A DNA stretch of 64,000 bases from contig CAJXJK010000014.1 in assembly GCA_913054135.1 (NCBI GenBank), positions 79,976-143,975 on the forward strand, written 5' to 3'. Source of the stretch: an uncultured Flavobacteriales bacterium (GTDB lineage: Bacteria; Bacteroidota; Bacteroidia; Flavobacteriales_D; Crocinitomicaceae). This document shows, in pieces, positions 53,387 to 62,550 of the stretch. Each line of letters starts with the position of its first letter. Position 1 is the first letter of the stretch. A model generated the notes under the pieces. That model was not told where the DNA came from. It saw nothing but the letters and a program-made list of their open reading frames with translations, and did not search any database. The position numbers and the translations under genes were made by a program.

Positions 53387-54118
53387 TTATGCGATAGCCG
53401 TAATCATTTCGGCACGCATAATTGCCAATTCTGCTTCTGCATTTTCAAGCGTGAGATTTCTGGGTTTGAGAAAAGAGTAGGTTACCCTTACTCCCAGTCG
53501 CTTCAAGAACTTTCCTTTGTAGTCAATTTTCCCAGTATTCTTGATTGCTATAGGAACAAATAGTGCGTTGGGCATTTCTTTGAGCAATGTTTCGATTCCG
53601 GATTTTTTAAAGGGTTTCATTGGTCCGTTCATTGTTCTTGTCCCTTCAGGAAAAATACAAACGGCGAATTTTTTTGCGTTAATCTTTTTTGCGAATGCTG
53701 TGATTCTTTTTATTGATTCTTTTGGTTTAGATCTATCTATTGCAACTGATCCACCAAAGTTAATGTTGAACGAGACCGAGGGAATGAACTTTGTCAGCTC
53801 TTTTTTGGCTATAAATTTAGGATGATGCCTTCTAAACTTCCACATTAAAGGAGGAATATCCCACATTGATTGATGATTACTTAAAAAGACTATTGGTCTA
53901 TCCTTAGGAAGTTTCTTGAAACCTTTGAACTTAAAATTTGCACCTAAAATCCAAAGAGATTTCATCACAGCAAGATTAAACCAAGAGGTCATTCTGTCCA
54001 TTCCAAGTTTTCCAAATATTAATCGTGACAAAACTAGGAGCGGGTGGAAAATGAGCAGAATCAATCCGAAAATCAGATAAAATATTGGAGTCAATATATA
54101 GGACAAAATCTTTTTCAC
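53387..54118 (-). CDS. plsC: 1-acyl-sn-glycerol-3-phosphate acyltransferase (PlsC-like)
   Basis: 243 residues. An N-terminal hydrophobic region (5-35) precedes the acyltransferase domain with NHQSMWDIPPL (H-x4-D) near residue 81 and FPEGTRTMNGPMKPFKKS near 160. It acylates lysophosphatidic acid to phosphatidic acid in phospholipid synthesis. A second, differently built acyltransferase lies at 38290. The gene stands alone. Confidence 0.9.
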   Translation of the reverse strand: MKKILSYILTPIFYLIFGLILLIFHPLLVLSRLIFGKLGMDRMTSWFNLAVMKSLWILGANFKFKGFKKLPKDRPIVFLSNHQSMWDIPPLMWKFRRHHPKFIAKKELTKFIPSVSFNINFGGSVAIDRSKPKESIKRITAFAKKINAKKFAVCIFPEGTRTMNGPMKPFKKSGIETLLKEMPNALFVPIAIKNTGKIDYKGKFLKRLGVRVTYSFLKPRNLTLENAEAELAIMRAEMITAIA

Positions 54119-54217
54119 AATTCGAAGTTACGCTTTAATGACGCCCAACAAACATTTATATTTTATTATGTACGCATAATTTATTCGTGATATTGGAATC
54201 CTGAATGGAAATGAAGA

Positions 54218-55276
54218 TTACATTCTCTCCTTAATCATGCTTTCAACAGCATTAATCCAGGTGTCAGAATCATTCAGGCTTTCAACGAGTTGAACTTTTT
54301 CGCCTCCATGTTCTTCGAAAATCTCTTGATACTCAACTCCAATTTCAACAGAAGTCTCCAAGCAATCAGCAATGAATGCAGGAGAAAACATCAATAGTTT
54401 TTTCGATCCGGCCTTTGCTTGTTCTTCTACAATTTGGTCAGAATAAGGATCTAGCCAAGGTGTTTTACCAAGTCTTGATTGAAAAGCGACGGTATAATCA
54501 TCTTCTTTCAAACCTAATTTGGAAGCGATAAGACGAGTTGTTTCATAACATTCGTTTTGATAACACAACCTATATTCAGGCTTATAGGCCTTGTGGCAAT
54601 CACAATTAGCACATTCTAATTCAGGGTGTACTTTTGTTAACTGACGTTTAGGTAATCCGTGGTAAGAGAAAATAACGTGGTCGTAATCTTCCATTTTGTG
54701 CATGTTCGCTTTTTCAACGAAAGCATCAATGTATCCAGGATGATCAAAGAATTCAGCAACTATCTTAACTTCAGGAATTGCCCACCATTTGCGCATCAAC
54801 TTCATTACTTTTTCAACTGCTGATCCTGTTGAGGCACTTGCGTAATGAGGGAAAAGAGGAACGACAATGATTTGGTCGTAGCTAGCTTTTTCCATTCTTT
54901 CCATGACGTCATCCAAAGATGGGTTTTGATAACGCATTGCTAACTCAACCGTCACATCTTGATCAGCAAACTTAGCTTGAATTTTATCTTTTAATATTTT
55001 ACCATAGGTAAGCAGGGGAGATTCTCCATCCCACATATCCCACAGTTCTTTGTAAATCTTTGCAGATTGAGGAGCTCTGAAAGGCACAATGATGCCATTC
55101 ACTAATGCGGCTCTTCCAACAGCATTAATGTCAATGACCCGAGGATCATTTAAGAATTCAGTTAAATACCTTCTAACATCCATTGTTTTTGGACTGTCAG
55201 GAGTTCCAAGATTTACCAGTAATACTCCAGTTTTTTTCACTTGAGGCAATGCTTTAAATGTGTAACGCTCTGTCAC
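54218..55276 (-). CDS. hemH: Ferrochelatase
   Basis: 352 residues. It starts GVLLVNLGTPDSPKTMDVR near residue 17. The middle has PLFPHYASASTGSAV. The conserved His is in FSYHGLPKRQLTKVHPELE. The C-terminal part includes VAFQSRLGKTPWLDPYSDQ and MFSPAFIADCLETSVEIG. A short Cys-rich loop (CANCDCHK and CYQNECYE) lies between the His motif and the rest. The enzyme inserts ferrous iron into protoporphyrin IX. The start overlaps the dihydrolipoyl dehydrogenase end by 23 bases. A TTG start nine codons in is possible. Confidence 0.93.
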   Translation of the reverse strand: MTERYTFKALPQVKKTGVLLVNLGTPDSPKTMDVRRYLTEFLNDPRVIDINAVGRAALVNGIIVPFRAPQSAKIYKELWDMWDGESPLLTYGKILKDKIQAKFADQDVTVELAMRYQNPSLDDVMERMEKASYDQIIVVPLFPHYASASTGSAVEKVMKLMRKWWAIPEVKIVAEFFDHPGYIDAFVEKANMHKMEDYDHVIFSYHGLPKRQLTKVHPELECANCDCHKAYKPEYRLCYQNECYETTRLIASKLGLKEDDYTVAFQSRLGKTPWLDPYSDQIVEEQAKAGSKKLLMFSPAFIADCLETSVEIGVEYQEIFEEHGGEKVQLVESLNDSDTWINAVESMIKERM

Positions 55277-56654
55277 CAGTAGCTGCTAATGCGGCTTCTT
55301 TAGTTGCTTCTGTGTAAGTTGGATGAGGGTGACAAATTCTTGCCATATCCTCTGCAGTTGCTCTGTATTCCATTGCAGTTACCGCTTCCATAATCATATC
55401 TGCAGCTCTTGCTGAACACATGTGTACTCCAAGTACTTCGTCTGTTTCAGCATCCGCAAGAATTTTCACTAATCCCATGATATCCATAGACGCTCTTGCA
55501 CGTCCTAAGGCTTTTACAGGGAAAGATCCTACTTTATAATTTACACCAGCTGCTTTTAATTCTTCTTCAGTTTTTCCAACCGCCGCAACTTCTGGCCAGG
55601 TATATACAACACCCGGAATCAAGTTATAGTTCAAATGAGGTTTTTCTCCTGCCATTAATTCAGCTACGAAAACTCCTTCTTCTTCAGCTTTGTGAGCTAA
55701 CATCATTCCTCTTACAACATCTCCAATAGCATAAATACCCGGTACGTTGGTCTGTAAGTGATCGTCTACCTCAATCATTCCTCTTTCACCCATCTTCACT
55801 CCAGCATTCTCTAAACCAAGACCGTCTGTGAAAGGTTTTCTTCCAACAGCAACTAGGCAATAGTCACCTTCAAACTTAACCTCTTCACCTTTTTTATTTA
55901 AAGCAGTCACAATAACACCTTTTCCAGTGTTTTCTACATTTTGAACTCTATGTCCGAAATTGAATTTGAAACCTTCTTTCTTTAATACTTTGGTTAACTC
56001 CTTAGTAACAGAAGAATCCATAGACGATATGATTCTATCTGCGAATTCAACTACGTTTACATTTGCACCAAGTCTAGCATGAACAGAACCTAGTTCTAAT
56101 CCAATTACGCCACCACCAATCACGATTAAGTTTTTTGCAACCTTATCAAGATTCAACATCTCTGTAGATGTGATGATTCTATCTTTATCTGGTTCCATTC
56201 CTGGAAAGTAATTTGGTTTAGAACCAGTAGCAATAATGGTGTTCTTTGTACTCAAAGTAGTTTCTTTTCCCTCAGAGTCGGTTACCTTAATTGTATTTTT
56301 ATCTACAAATGATCCAACTCCAGTGTGAACTTCAACCTTATTCTTATCCATCAAGTATTTTACACCATCACAAGTTTGAGAAACAACACTGTTCTTACGA
56401 GCAATCATCTGCTTCATGTTCACCTTTACAGATGACACATCAATACCGTGTTTTTCAAAATCATGAGTTGCGGTGTGAAAATGCTCTGAAGAATCAAGTA
56501 ATGCTTTTGAAGGAATACATCCAACATTTAAGCATGTTCCTCCGAGTGTATTATATTTTTCAATGATTGCAGTTTTGAATCCTAACTGTGCGCATCTAAT
56601 AGCGGCAACATATCCACCAGGTCCTGACCCGATTACAACAACATCATAGTTCAT
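55254..56654 (-). CDS. lpdA: Dihydrolipoyl dehydrogenase (E3)
   Basis: 466 residues. FAD-binding N-terminus VIGSGPGGYVAAIRCAQLGF, redox disulfide GGTCLNVGCIPSKALL (Cys pair near 41 and 46), NAD-binding VIGGGVIGLELGSVHARLG, FAD motif GIYAIGDVVRGMMLAHKAEEEG and the dimer-end active site HPHPTYTE. Reoxidises dihydrolipoamide for pyruvate, 2-oxoglutarate or branched-chain complexes. The E2 gene is about 20 kb away at 33937. Followed by hemH with an overlap, preceded by an exported protein gene. Confidence 0.96.
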   Translation of the reverse strand: MNYDVVVIGSGPGGYVAAIRCAQLGFKTAIIEKYNTLGGTCLNVGCIPSKALLDSSEHFHTATHDFEKHGIDVSSVKVNMKQMIARKNSVVSQTCDGVKYLMDKNKVEVHTGVGSFVDKNTIKVTDSEGKETTLSTKNTIIATGSKPNYFPGMEPDKDRIITSTEMLNLDKVAKNLIVIGGGVIGLELGSVHARLGANVNVVEFADRIISSMDSSVTKELTKVLKKEGFKFNFGHRVQNVENTGKGVIVTALNKKGEEVKFEGDYCLVAVGRKPFTDGLGLENAGVKMGERGMIEVDDHLQTNVPGIYAIGDVVRGMMLAHKAEEEGVFVAELMAGEKPHLNYNLIPGVVYTWPEVAAVGKTEEELKAAGVNYKVGSFPVKALGRARASMDIMGLVKILADAETDEVLGVHMCSARAADMIMEAVTAMEYRATAEDMARICHPHPTYTEATKEAALAATGDRALHI

Positions 56655-56683
56655 AGTTCAATTTTTTGATTAGTTAAATCTAG

Positions 56684-57214
56684 TTATTTTTTTATAGTCA
56701 TTGACTGCATAATTTCATGCGCTATTTTCTTCCAAGGTCTGTGTCCTTTTTTGGGAGCATGAAAAGTGCATGAAAGCAATTGTCCTTTATATGAGGTGAA
56801 GAACAACAGCTCATAAAACTTATTTGGTTTTTTATTAATGTATTCAACGAACCCAACTTTGTGGCCATTTATAACTTTTACACCTTGATCTTTCCACTTA
56901 GCATTTGGATGCAGCTTTTGAAGAATTTTCTCAAAGCGAATGGTGAGCGTAGGAATACCAGATTCTTTGCTGCCAACTGATTCGGCATCAAAAGCAATTC
57001 TTACATCTTTTCTCATGTTTGAGTAAGCAAGGTCAGGTTGAACTGCATTGTTGTACACCTTTTTCATTCTACCTTCACTCATTAGTTCAAAGGCTGCAGG
57101 AATCTTAATAGAAACTTGTTTATTAAAAAGCTCAATAGTTCCTAAAGTGACGTCTGGTTTTTTGCCAGAAGTCAATAAAACGAATAGACCGATTAAAAGG
57201 AGTGCGTTTTTCAT
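56684..57214 (-). CDS. Exported protein of unknown function (DcrB/PsbP-like fold suspected)
   Basis: 176 residues with a signal peptide (about 1-17). The mature part, with FNKQVSIKIPAAFELMSE, IAFDAESVGSKESG and LLFFTSYKGQLLSCTFHAP, has the length and strand pattern of small DcrB/PsbP-like periplasmic proteins. This is a resemblance of pattern only. It begins one base after the valS stop, so it is probably in the valS-lpdA-hemH transcript. Confidence 0.55.
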   Translation of the reverse strand: MKNALLLIGLFVLLTSGKKPDVTLGTIELFNKQVSIKIPAAFELMSEGRMKKVYNNAVQPDLAYSNMRKDVRIAFDAESVGSKESGIPTLTIRFEKILQKLHPNAKWKDQGVKVINGHKVGFVEYINKKPNKFYELLFFTSYKGQLLSCTFHAPKKGHRPWKKIAHEIMQSMTIKK

Positions 57215-57215
57215 T

Positions 57216-59843
57216 TTAGTTTAATTCAGCTAGTTTTTCTTCAAGAATCTTGATCTTATTCAAAGCGTCCGCTTCTTTCTTTTTCTCGCTTGCAACTACT
57301 GCTTCAGGTGCATTGTTTACGAAACGCTCATTGCTCAGTTTCTTTCTCACAATAGTTAATGATCCTTTAGCATATTCAAGCTCTCCTTCAATTTTCTCTT
57401 TCTCAGCTTCAACATCAACTTCTTCTCCAAAAGGAATAAAGTATTCATTGTTTTCAACGATAAATGAAAATGAATTGGCAATCTTCTCATCCACATATTC
57501 TAGATTTTCAAGATTACCCATTTTAGAAATTACCGTATCAAAACCATCTGCTTTTGTAGCATTAATTTTAACAGACAAATCAATTTTCACCTTATTAGGA
57601 ATATTGTTTTGTTTTCTAATATTTCTGATGCTTGAAATAATTTCAGATGCCGTTTCAAATCCAGTCAAGACTTCTTTATTGATGTCTTCAACTTCAGGCC
57701 AGGTAGCTACAATAATGTCTTCACCTTCTTTTCTGTCTCTCAACCAATGCCAAATTTCTTCAGTAACAAATGGCGTGAAAGGATGCATCATTCTAAGCAC
57801 TTTTTCAAAGAACTGCTTCGTTTGTTCAAGAGTTTCGGCATCTATCGGTTGCTTGTATCCTGGCTTAATCATTTCAAGGTACCAAGAACAAAAGTCATCC
57901 CACACCAATTTGTAAGTGGTCATTAAGGCATCTGATAATCTAAATTTATCAAATGAATCATTGATAGATTCTAAGGCTGCATTAAGTTTGCTATTGAACC
58001 ATTCAATGGCCAACTTATTTTCTTCAGGTTGCGGAATGTCTCTTTCTTCCCACATATTCACTAGTCTGAAAGCATTCCAAACTTTGTTTGAGAAGTTTCT
58101 TCCTTGCTCACATTGTGAACTGTCAAACGGTAAGTCATTTCCTGCAGGAGATGAAATCAAAATTCCAACTCTTACACCATCTGCTCCATATTGATTAATA
58201 AGTTCAATAGGATCTGGTGAATTACCTAGTGACTTAGACATTTTTCGTCCAAGTTTATCTCTTACGATACCAGTGTAATAAACATTCTTGAAAGGAATTT
58301 CATCTAAATATTCTAATCCAGCAATGATCATTCTAGCTACCCAAAAGAACATAATCTCAGGTGCTGTTACTAAGTCATTTGTTGGATAATAGTATTTAAT
58401 ATCTTCGTTTCCAGGTTCTTTCAATCCTTTGAATACAGCTATCGGCCATAACCAAGATGAGAACCAAGTATCTAATACATCTTCATCTCTTTTCAAATCA
58501 TCCACTGTAATCATTGTGTCAGATTTTTCAGTCGCCATACTTGCAGCTTCTTCAGCAGTTCTCGCCACCACAAAGTCATTCTCACCTTTGCCATAATACC
58601 AGGCGGGTATCTGATGCCCCCACCATAATTGTCTTGAAATACACCAGTCTTTGATGTTTTCCATCCAATGACGGTAAGTATTCTTCATATTGTCTGGGTG
58701 AAACTTAATCGTTCCGTCCATAACAACATCAAGAGCAGGCTTTGAAAGTTCTTTCATGTTTACAAACCACTGTAATGAAAGTCTAGGTTCAATTACAGCA
58801 TTCGTTCTTTCTGAGTATCCAACTTTATTAATATGGTCTTCAACTTTCACCATATAACCTAAATCGTCTAATTCTTTTGAGATATTCTCTCTCACTTCAA
58901 AACGATCTTGTCCTTCATAATGAAGCCCATTCTTATTCAAAGAACCATCTTCATTTAAGATGTCAATAGTTTCTAAATTATGTTTTCCTCCTAAAGCGTA
59001 ATCATTCTCATCATGAGCCGGAGTAACTTTTAAGCAACCCGTTCCGAATTCCATCTCAACATATTCATCTTGAATAATAGGAATCGATCTGTTCGCAATA
59101 GGAACAATTGCTCTTTTGTCTTTAAGATTAGCATATCTAACATCATTCGGATTAACGCAAATTGCGCTATCTCCTAAAATTGTTTCAGGTCGGGTAGTGG
59201 CAATCGTTAACCACTCATCTTCTGAACCTTCTATTTTATATCGAACGTGATAAAGTTTAGAATTTACTTCTTTGTGTAATACTTCTTCATCAGAAAGAGC
59301 AGTTTTAGCTGAAGGATCCCAATTAATCATTCTTACTCCTCTGTAAATCTTGCCCTTATTATATAAATCAATAAAAGTATCAATTACGGATTCAGAATAA
59401 TCAGGATTCATTGTGAAATCGGTTCTTTCCCAATCACAAGAAGCCCCAAGCTTTTTTAGTTGCTCAAGAATTACGCCACCGTATTTTTCTTTCCAATCCA
59501 TTGCGTGGCCTAAGAATTCAGGTCGCGTTAAATCAGATTTTTTAATTCCTTCTGCTCTTAGTTTTTGAACAACTTTTGCTTCGGTCGCAATACTTGCATG
59601 ATCCGTTCCAGGCACCCAGCAAGCATTTTTTCCTTGCATTCGTGCTCTTCGCACTAAAACATCTTGAATAGTATTGTTCAGCATGTGACCCATGTGCAAT
59701 ACTCCTGTGACGTTTGGTGGCGGTATTACAATTGTATAAGGCTCTCTGTCGTCAGGTGTAGAATGAAAATAACCCTGGTTTGACCAGTGGCTATACCATT
59801 TGTCCTCCGATTTGGTAGGATCATATTGCTTAGGAATCTCCAT
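57216..59843 (-). CDS. valS: Valyl-tRNA synthetase
   Basis: 875 residues, a normal length. The HIGH-type motif PPPNVTGVLHMGHMLNN is near residue 45 and KMSKS appears as GRKMSKSLGNSPDP near 530. The editing domain includes IATTRPETILGDSAICV. The anticodon-binding part and a C-terminal coiled coil (about 810-875) close the protein. Charges tRNA-Val and edits threonine. A minus-strand box TAACTTTG (59878-59871) lies about 28 bases ahead. Confidence 0.97.
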   Translation of the reverse strand: MEIPKQYDPTKSEDKWYSHWSNQGYFHSTPDDREPYTIVIPPPNVTGVLHMGHMLNNTIQDVLVRRARMQGKNACWVPGTDHASIATEAKVVQKLRAEGIKKSDLTRPEFLGHAMDWKEKYGGVILEQLKKLGASCDWERTDFTMNPDYSESVIDTFIDLYNKGKIYRGVRMINWDPSAKTALSDEEVLHKEVNSKLYHVRYKIEGSEDEWLTIATTRPETILGDSAICVNPNDVRYANLKDKRAIVPIANRSIPIIQDEYVEMEFGTGCLKVTPAHDENDYALGGKHNLETIDILNEDGSLNKNGLHYEGQDRFEVRENISKELDDLGYMVKVEDHINKVGYSERTNAVIEPRLSLQWFVNMKELSKPALDVVMDGTIKFHPDNMKNTYRHWMENIKDWCISRQLWWGHQIPAWYYGKGENDFVVARTAEEAASMATEKSDTMITVDDLKRDEDVLDTWFSSWLWPIAVFKGLKEPGNEDIKYYYPTNDLVTAPEIMFFWVARMIIAGLEYLDEIPFKNVYYTGIVRDKLGRKMSKSLGNSPDPIELINQYGADGVRVGILISSPAGNDLPFDSSQCEQGRNFSNKVWNAFRLVNMWEERDIPQPEENKLAIEWFNSKLNAALESINDSFDKFRLSDALMTTYKLVWDDFCSWYLEMIKPGYKQPIDAETLEQTKQFFEKVLRMMHPFTPFVTEEIWHWLRDRKEGEDIIVATWPEVEDINKEVLTGFETASEIISSIRNIRKQNNIPNKVKIDLSVKINATKADGFDTVISKMGNLENLEYVDEKIANSFSFIVENNEYFIPFGEEVDVEAEKEKIEGELEYAKGSLTIVRKKLSNERFVNNAPEAVVASEKKKEADALNKIKILEEKLAELN

Positions 59844-59947
59844 TTGCTTTGTCTAAAAAATTATGGACGCCAAAGTTAGTGAATTCCTATAGACATAGGC
59901 CGAGAGAAAGGATAAAATATAAAGGAGTTAAGAACTTTTTAAACGGA

Positions 59948-61054
59948 CTAAAGAGATTCTTTCAGCTTCATAGCATCTTTTGAGTAGAATAAGCCTTCAA
60001 TTATGATTTCGTCTAAAATCTTTTTGGCTCTTCCGTAATTCTTTAACTTAATTAAAGTTTTTGCTAAGTACCATTTCGATTCTTGTCTGAAGGCTACGAA
60101 TCCTTTTTCGTTTTCATATTCTAGAGCGAGCTCAAAGAAGTTGAGAGCTTTTTGATATTTCTTCATGTTGTAATAGCAGTGCCCTCCGTAAAAGAGTGCG
60201 TTTAAGTCTTTTGGATATTGCTCTAATATCGTCAAGTATCTATTTAAGCCTTTCTTAAATTTCCCTCCGGCAAAATAATACATTGAAGTTTCTAAGTAGT
60301 CTACGTATGGAACTTCAACTTGCTTCTCTATCAAGTCAGTACTATTTCTAATAGAGTCATTTTCAAAGGCGGCTGATACTCCACTTAATTCGTACTTTGT
60401 ATAATTAATACTCGTTCCACTTCTTTTAATCTCTCTATAATCAACAACATAAAGGTCCTCAAGAAAAACAGATGGCGCATATACAGTTATATTCTGCTCT
60501 GAGAATTCTTCTTCAATTTCAAAATACTCCACACTCTCAATGTCTTCGTCAAATGTTATTTTATCATGATAGATTACAAATGAATCCTGAGAATTTGTCT
60601 TCTCAATTTCTATTGAACTATGTGCCTCAACTATTTCTGAAACCCCTATCTGCTCTTCACTGCTCACAATTTGAAAAGAATCAATTGATTCAGGAAGCAC
60701 TTCAACTTCAACAAGCTCTTCGGCCATTTCATGAGTGTCATCATCAATTAGCTGTACACTGTCCTTTTCAGGTTTGTAGAACATAAATGCAATTAAGTAA
60801 ACACCACAAGCAACTGCTAAAACTGCGATAGTCCTTGATCCAAAAAAAGATTTGTTCACCTTCTTCTGTTTGTCAATATGACCTTTAACATTGGCTAAGC
60901 CTTCGGGGTTATTTGCATAACCTTCCATGGCATCCGCTAAGAACGGATCAGATTGTGCCTTCATTTCAAGAGCATGCTTTTCTGCAGCACTCATCTTACC
61001 AGAGAAATATTTCTCTAATAAGCTGAAATCAATATGTTCATTATTATGACTCAC
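59948..61054 (-). CDS. Membrane-anchored TPR protein, probable anti-sigma factor
   Basis: 368 residues. A cytoplasmic head (1-70) has FSLLEKYFSGKMSAAEKHALE, similar to the short helical sigma-binding head of anti-sigma proteins but without a zinc Cys/His motif. One membrane helix follows (about 73-92). The acidic outer part is unstructured-looking to about 240, then two or three TPR-like repeats (about 260-340). It starts inside the sigma-factor gene (11-base overlap), the usual arrangement of a regulator and its sigma. The anti-sigma role is inferred. Confidence 0.7.
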   Translation of the reverse strand: MSHNNEHIDFSLLEKYFSGKMSAAEKHALEMKAQSDPFLADAMEGYANNPEGLANVKGHIDKQKKVNKSFFGSRTIAVLAVACGVYLIAFMFYKPEKDSVQLIDDDTHEMAEELVEVEVLPESIDSFQIVSSEEQIGVSEIVEAHSSIEIEKTNSQDSFVIYHDKITFDEDIESVEYFEIEEEFSEQNITVYAPSVFLEDLYVVDYREIKRSGTSINYTKYELSGVSAAFENDSIRNSTDLIEKQVEVPYVDYLETSMYYFAGGKFKKGLNRYLTILEQYPKDLNALFYGGHCYYNMKKYQKALNFFELALEYENEKGFVAFRQESKWYLAKTLIKLKNYGRAKKILDEIIIEGLFYSKDAMKLKESL

Positions 61055-61625
61055 TTTTATTCTCTAAAATGATCTTTAAATTCCGTTTTCCATTTTGGAT
61101 ATAACTCTTTACTTTCTTCAGTTCATATCCAGTCTCTGCCACAATTTGGTCATAGCTGGCTTTTTTCAAATAGAATAACTGTATACATTTCTTTTGTTCA
61201 TTCTTTAGCTCATCAATCGCAAATTCAACTTTTTCAAGTTCCGCTTCTTTCTGTAAGGTCGATTCTAAATCAGCCGCACCTTCGTCCTCTGCGAACAATA
61301 GGCTCGTTTCAAAATCAGCTGTGTCTATTTTTTTCTTTCTTAATTCCATTAAGCATTCATTTCTACTGACGCTAAACAACCAATTCTTGAAATTTTCGAT
61401 AGTTGAGTTTGATATTTTCTTAGGCAGCTTTTCAAACAGCCCCATCATCATGTCTTCGGCAAGAGGTACACTTTTCATATACTTAAGACAGAGCCCCATA
61501 ACTAATGGAGAGTAGCGGATGAAAAGTTCGCCCTCGGCGTGTCGATCACCTTCTACCAGCCTAGAGATCAACTCCTGATCACTTAAGTTCTTTATGTTCT
61601 TTCTCGTAAATAGCCCGAAAAGCAT
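61044..61625 (-). CDS. ECF-type RNA polymerase sigma factor
   Basis: 193 residues. Region 2 (about 20-85) has YSPLVMGLCLKYMKSVPLAEDMMMG-type helices. Region 4 (about 125-185) ends in ELKNEQKKCIQLFYLKKASY and YELKKVKSYIQNGKRNLK. There is no sigma 1.1 or 3, so it is an ECF sigma-70. A minus-strand box TATATTTG lies at 61637-61630 just ahead of the start, but no TTG partner. It is followed at once by the probable anti-sigma/TPR gene. The regulon is unknown. Confidence 0.88.
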   Translation of the reverse strand: MLFGLFTRKNIKNLSDQELISRLVEGDRHAEGELFIRYSPLVMGLCLKYMKSVPLAEDMMMGLFEKLPKKISNSTIENFKNWLFSVSRNECLMELRKKKIDTADFETSLLFAEDEGAADLESTLQKEAELEKVEFAIDELKNEQKKCIQLFYLKKASYDQIVAETGYELKKVKSYIQNGKRNLKIILENKSES

Positions 61626-61704
61626 GAATCAAATATACATATCAAATAACAAGTTTATTGGTTAACTTCTTATTAGATGCATGAGTAAATAAAATTCCAT
61701 AAAA

Positions 61705-62550
61705 TTATTTCCAAAGAATTCTCAAGGTAATATCGTGTTCCAATCTAAATCGATCTGGGATGTATGAAGAACCGAATGCCGCGATCTGTGATTTAGTATT
61801 TAAATAATCTACCCTTTGTACATAAGGTTGATACATTAATTGTCCTACAAGATTATCTTTTATGCGATATTCTACTCCGACATTTAGTCCTCCTCCCCAG
61901 CCGCTTCCGCCAGTTCTAATTGAGAAATTATTATTCGGATTGTGTTTTGAAAACAAAGGCATCATATAATCATTGAAAACGGCAAAGTGCTCATCAATTC
62001 TCCAGGCACTGAATAATCCGCTTGCACCAACTATGAAATTTACTGTCTCGCCCTCAATAATGTAATCGAAATTGAAACGTCCATTGAATCTGCTCTCTTC
62101 TCCATATAAATTACCTAATTGATATTGGGCTTGGGATGTTTGGTTGGATGGATCGTCCACTTGCAGGCTGAAGAAATCTCTAATTTTAAGTTTGCTGAAA
62201 TCTGCATCAATTCCTATCTGTAGGTTTGGACTTAGCTTATAACCTAAGGTAACCCCAGTTAAGAGTCCAGGTGAATATTTTATGTTTGTTGGATATGAGT
62301 CGAAAGGAACCTGAAAAGTTTTTTCTCCGAGCAAAGTATAGATCTGTTGGTAGTTGTTGGTTTGATTGATTACTGTTTCTAAATATCCTTGATTACCTGA
62401 TACGGGATATATTCCACTATATCGTGTAGCGTAGTTTTTATTGGCGAACTTTACACCCACATTTACTCCTACAAAAAATTTTTGTTCGTCTTGAGAATAG
62501 GCGTTATGGAATATTATCAAGATTATTGCAAATACAAATTTCTTTAACAT
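61705..62550 (-). CDS. Outer-membrane beta-barrel protein
   Basis: 281 residues with a signal peptide (about 1-19, NAYSQ). Alternating aromatic strands and a last strand RLEHDITLRILWK (ending in an aromatic then Lys) point to a small barrel. Segments such as GVTLGYKLSPNLQIGIDADF and GGLNVGVEYRIKDNLVGQLMY are typical of OmpW/OprF-like barrels. The start codon overlaps that of pfkA on the other strand (CATG at 62548-62551). A minus-strand box TACTTTTG lies at 62563-62556 inside pfkA. Confidence 0.75.
   Translation of the reverse strand: MLKKFVFAIILIIFHNAYSQDEQKFFVGVNVGVKFANKNYATRYSGIYPVSGNQGYLETVINQTNNYQQIYTLLGEKTFQVPFDSYPTNIKYSPGLLTGVTLGYKLSPNLQIGIDADFSKLKIRDFFSLQVDDPSNQTSQAQYQLGNLYGEESRFNGRFNFDYIIEGETVNFIVGASGLFSAWRIDEHFAVFNDYMMPLFSKHNPNNNFSIRTGGSGWGGGLNVGVEYRIKDNLVGQLMYQPYVQRVDYLNTKSQIAAFGSSYIPDRFRLEHDITLRILWK

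Noticed and set aside
57250..58194. Two plus-strand open frames (221 and 92 residues) opposite valS
   Set aside because: Ser/Phe/Leu-rich antisense translation of a strongly conserved gene; no family pattern and no promoter.
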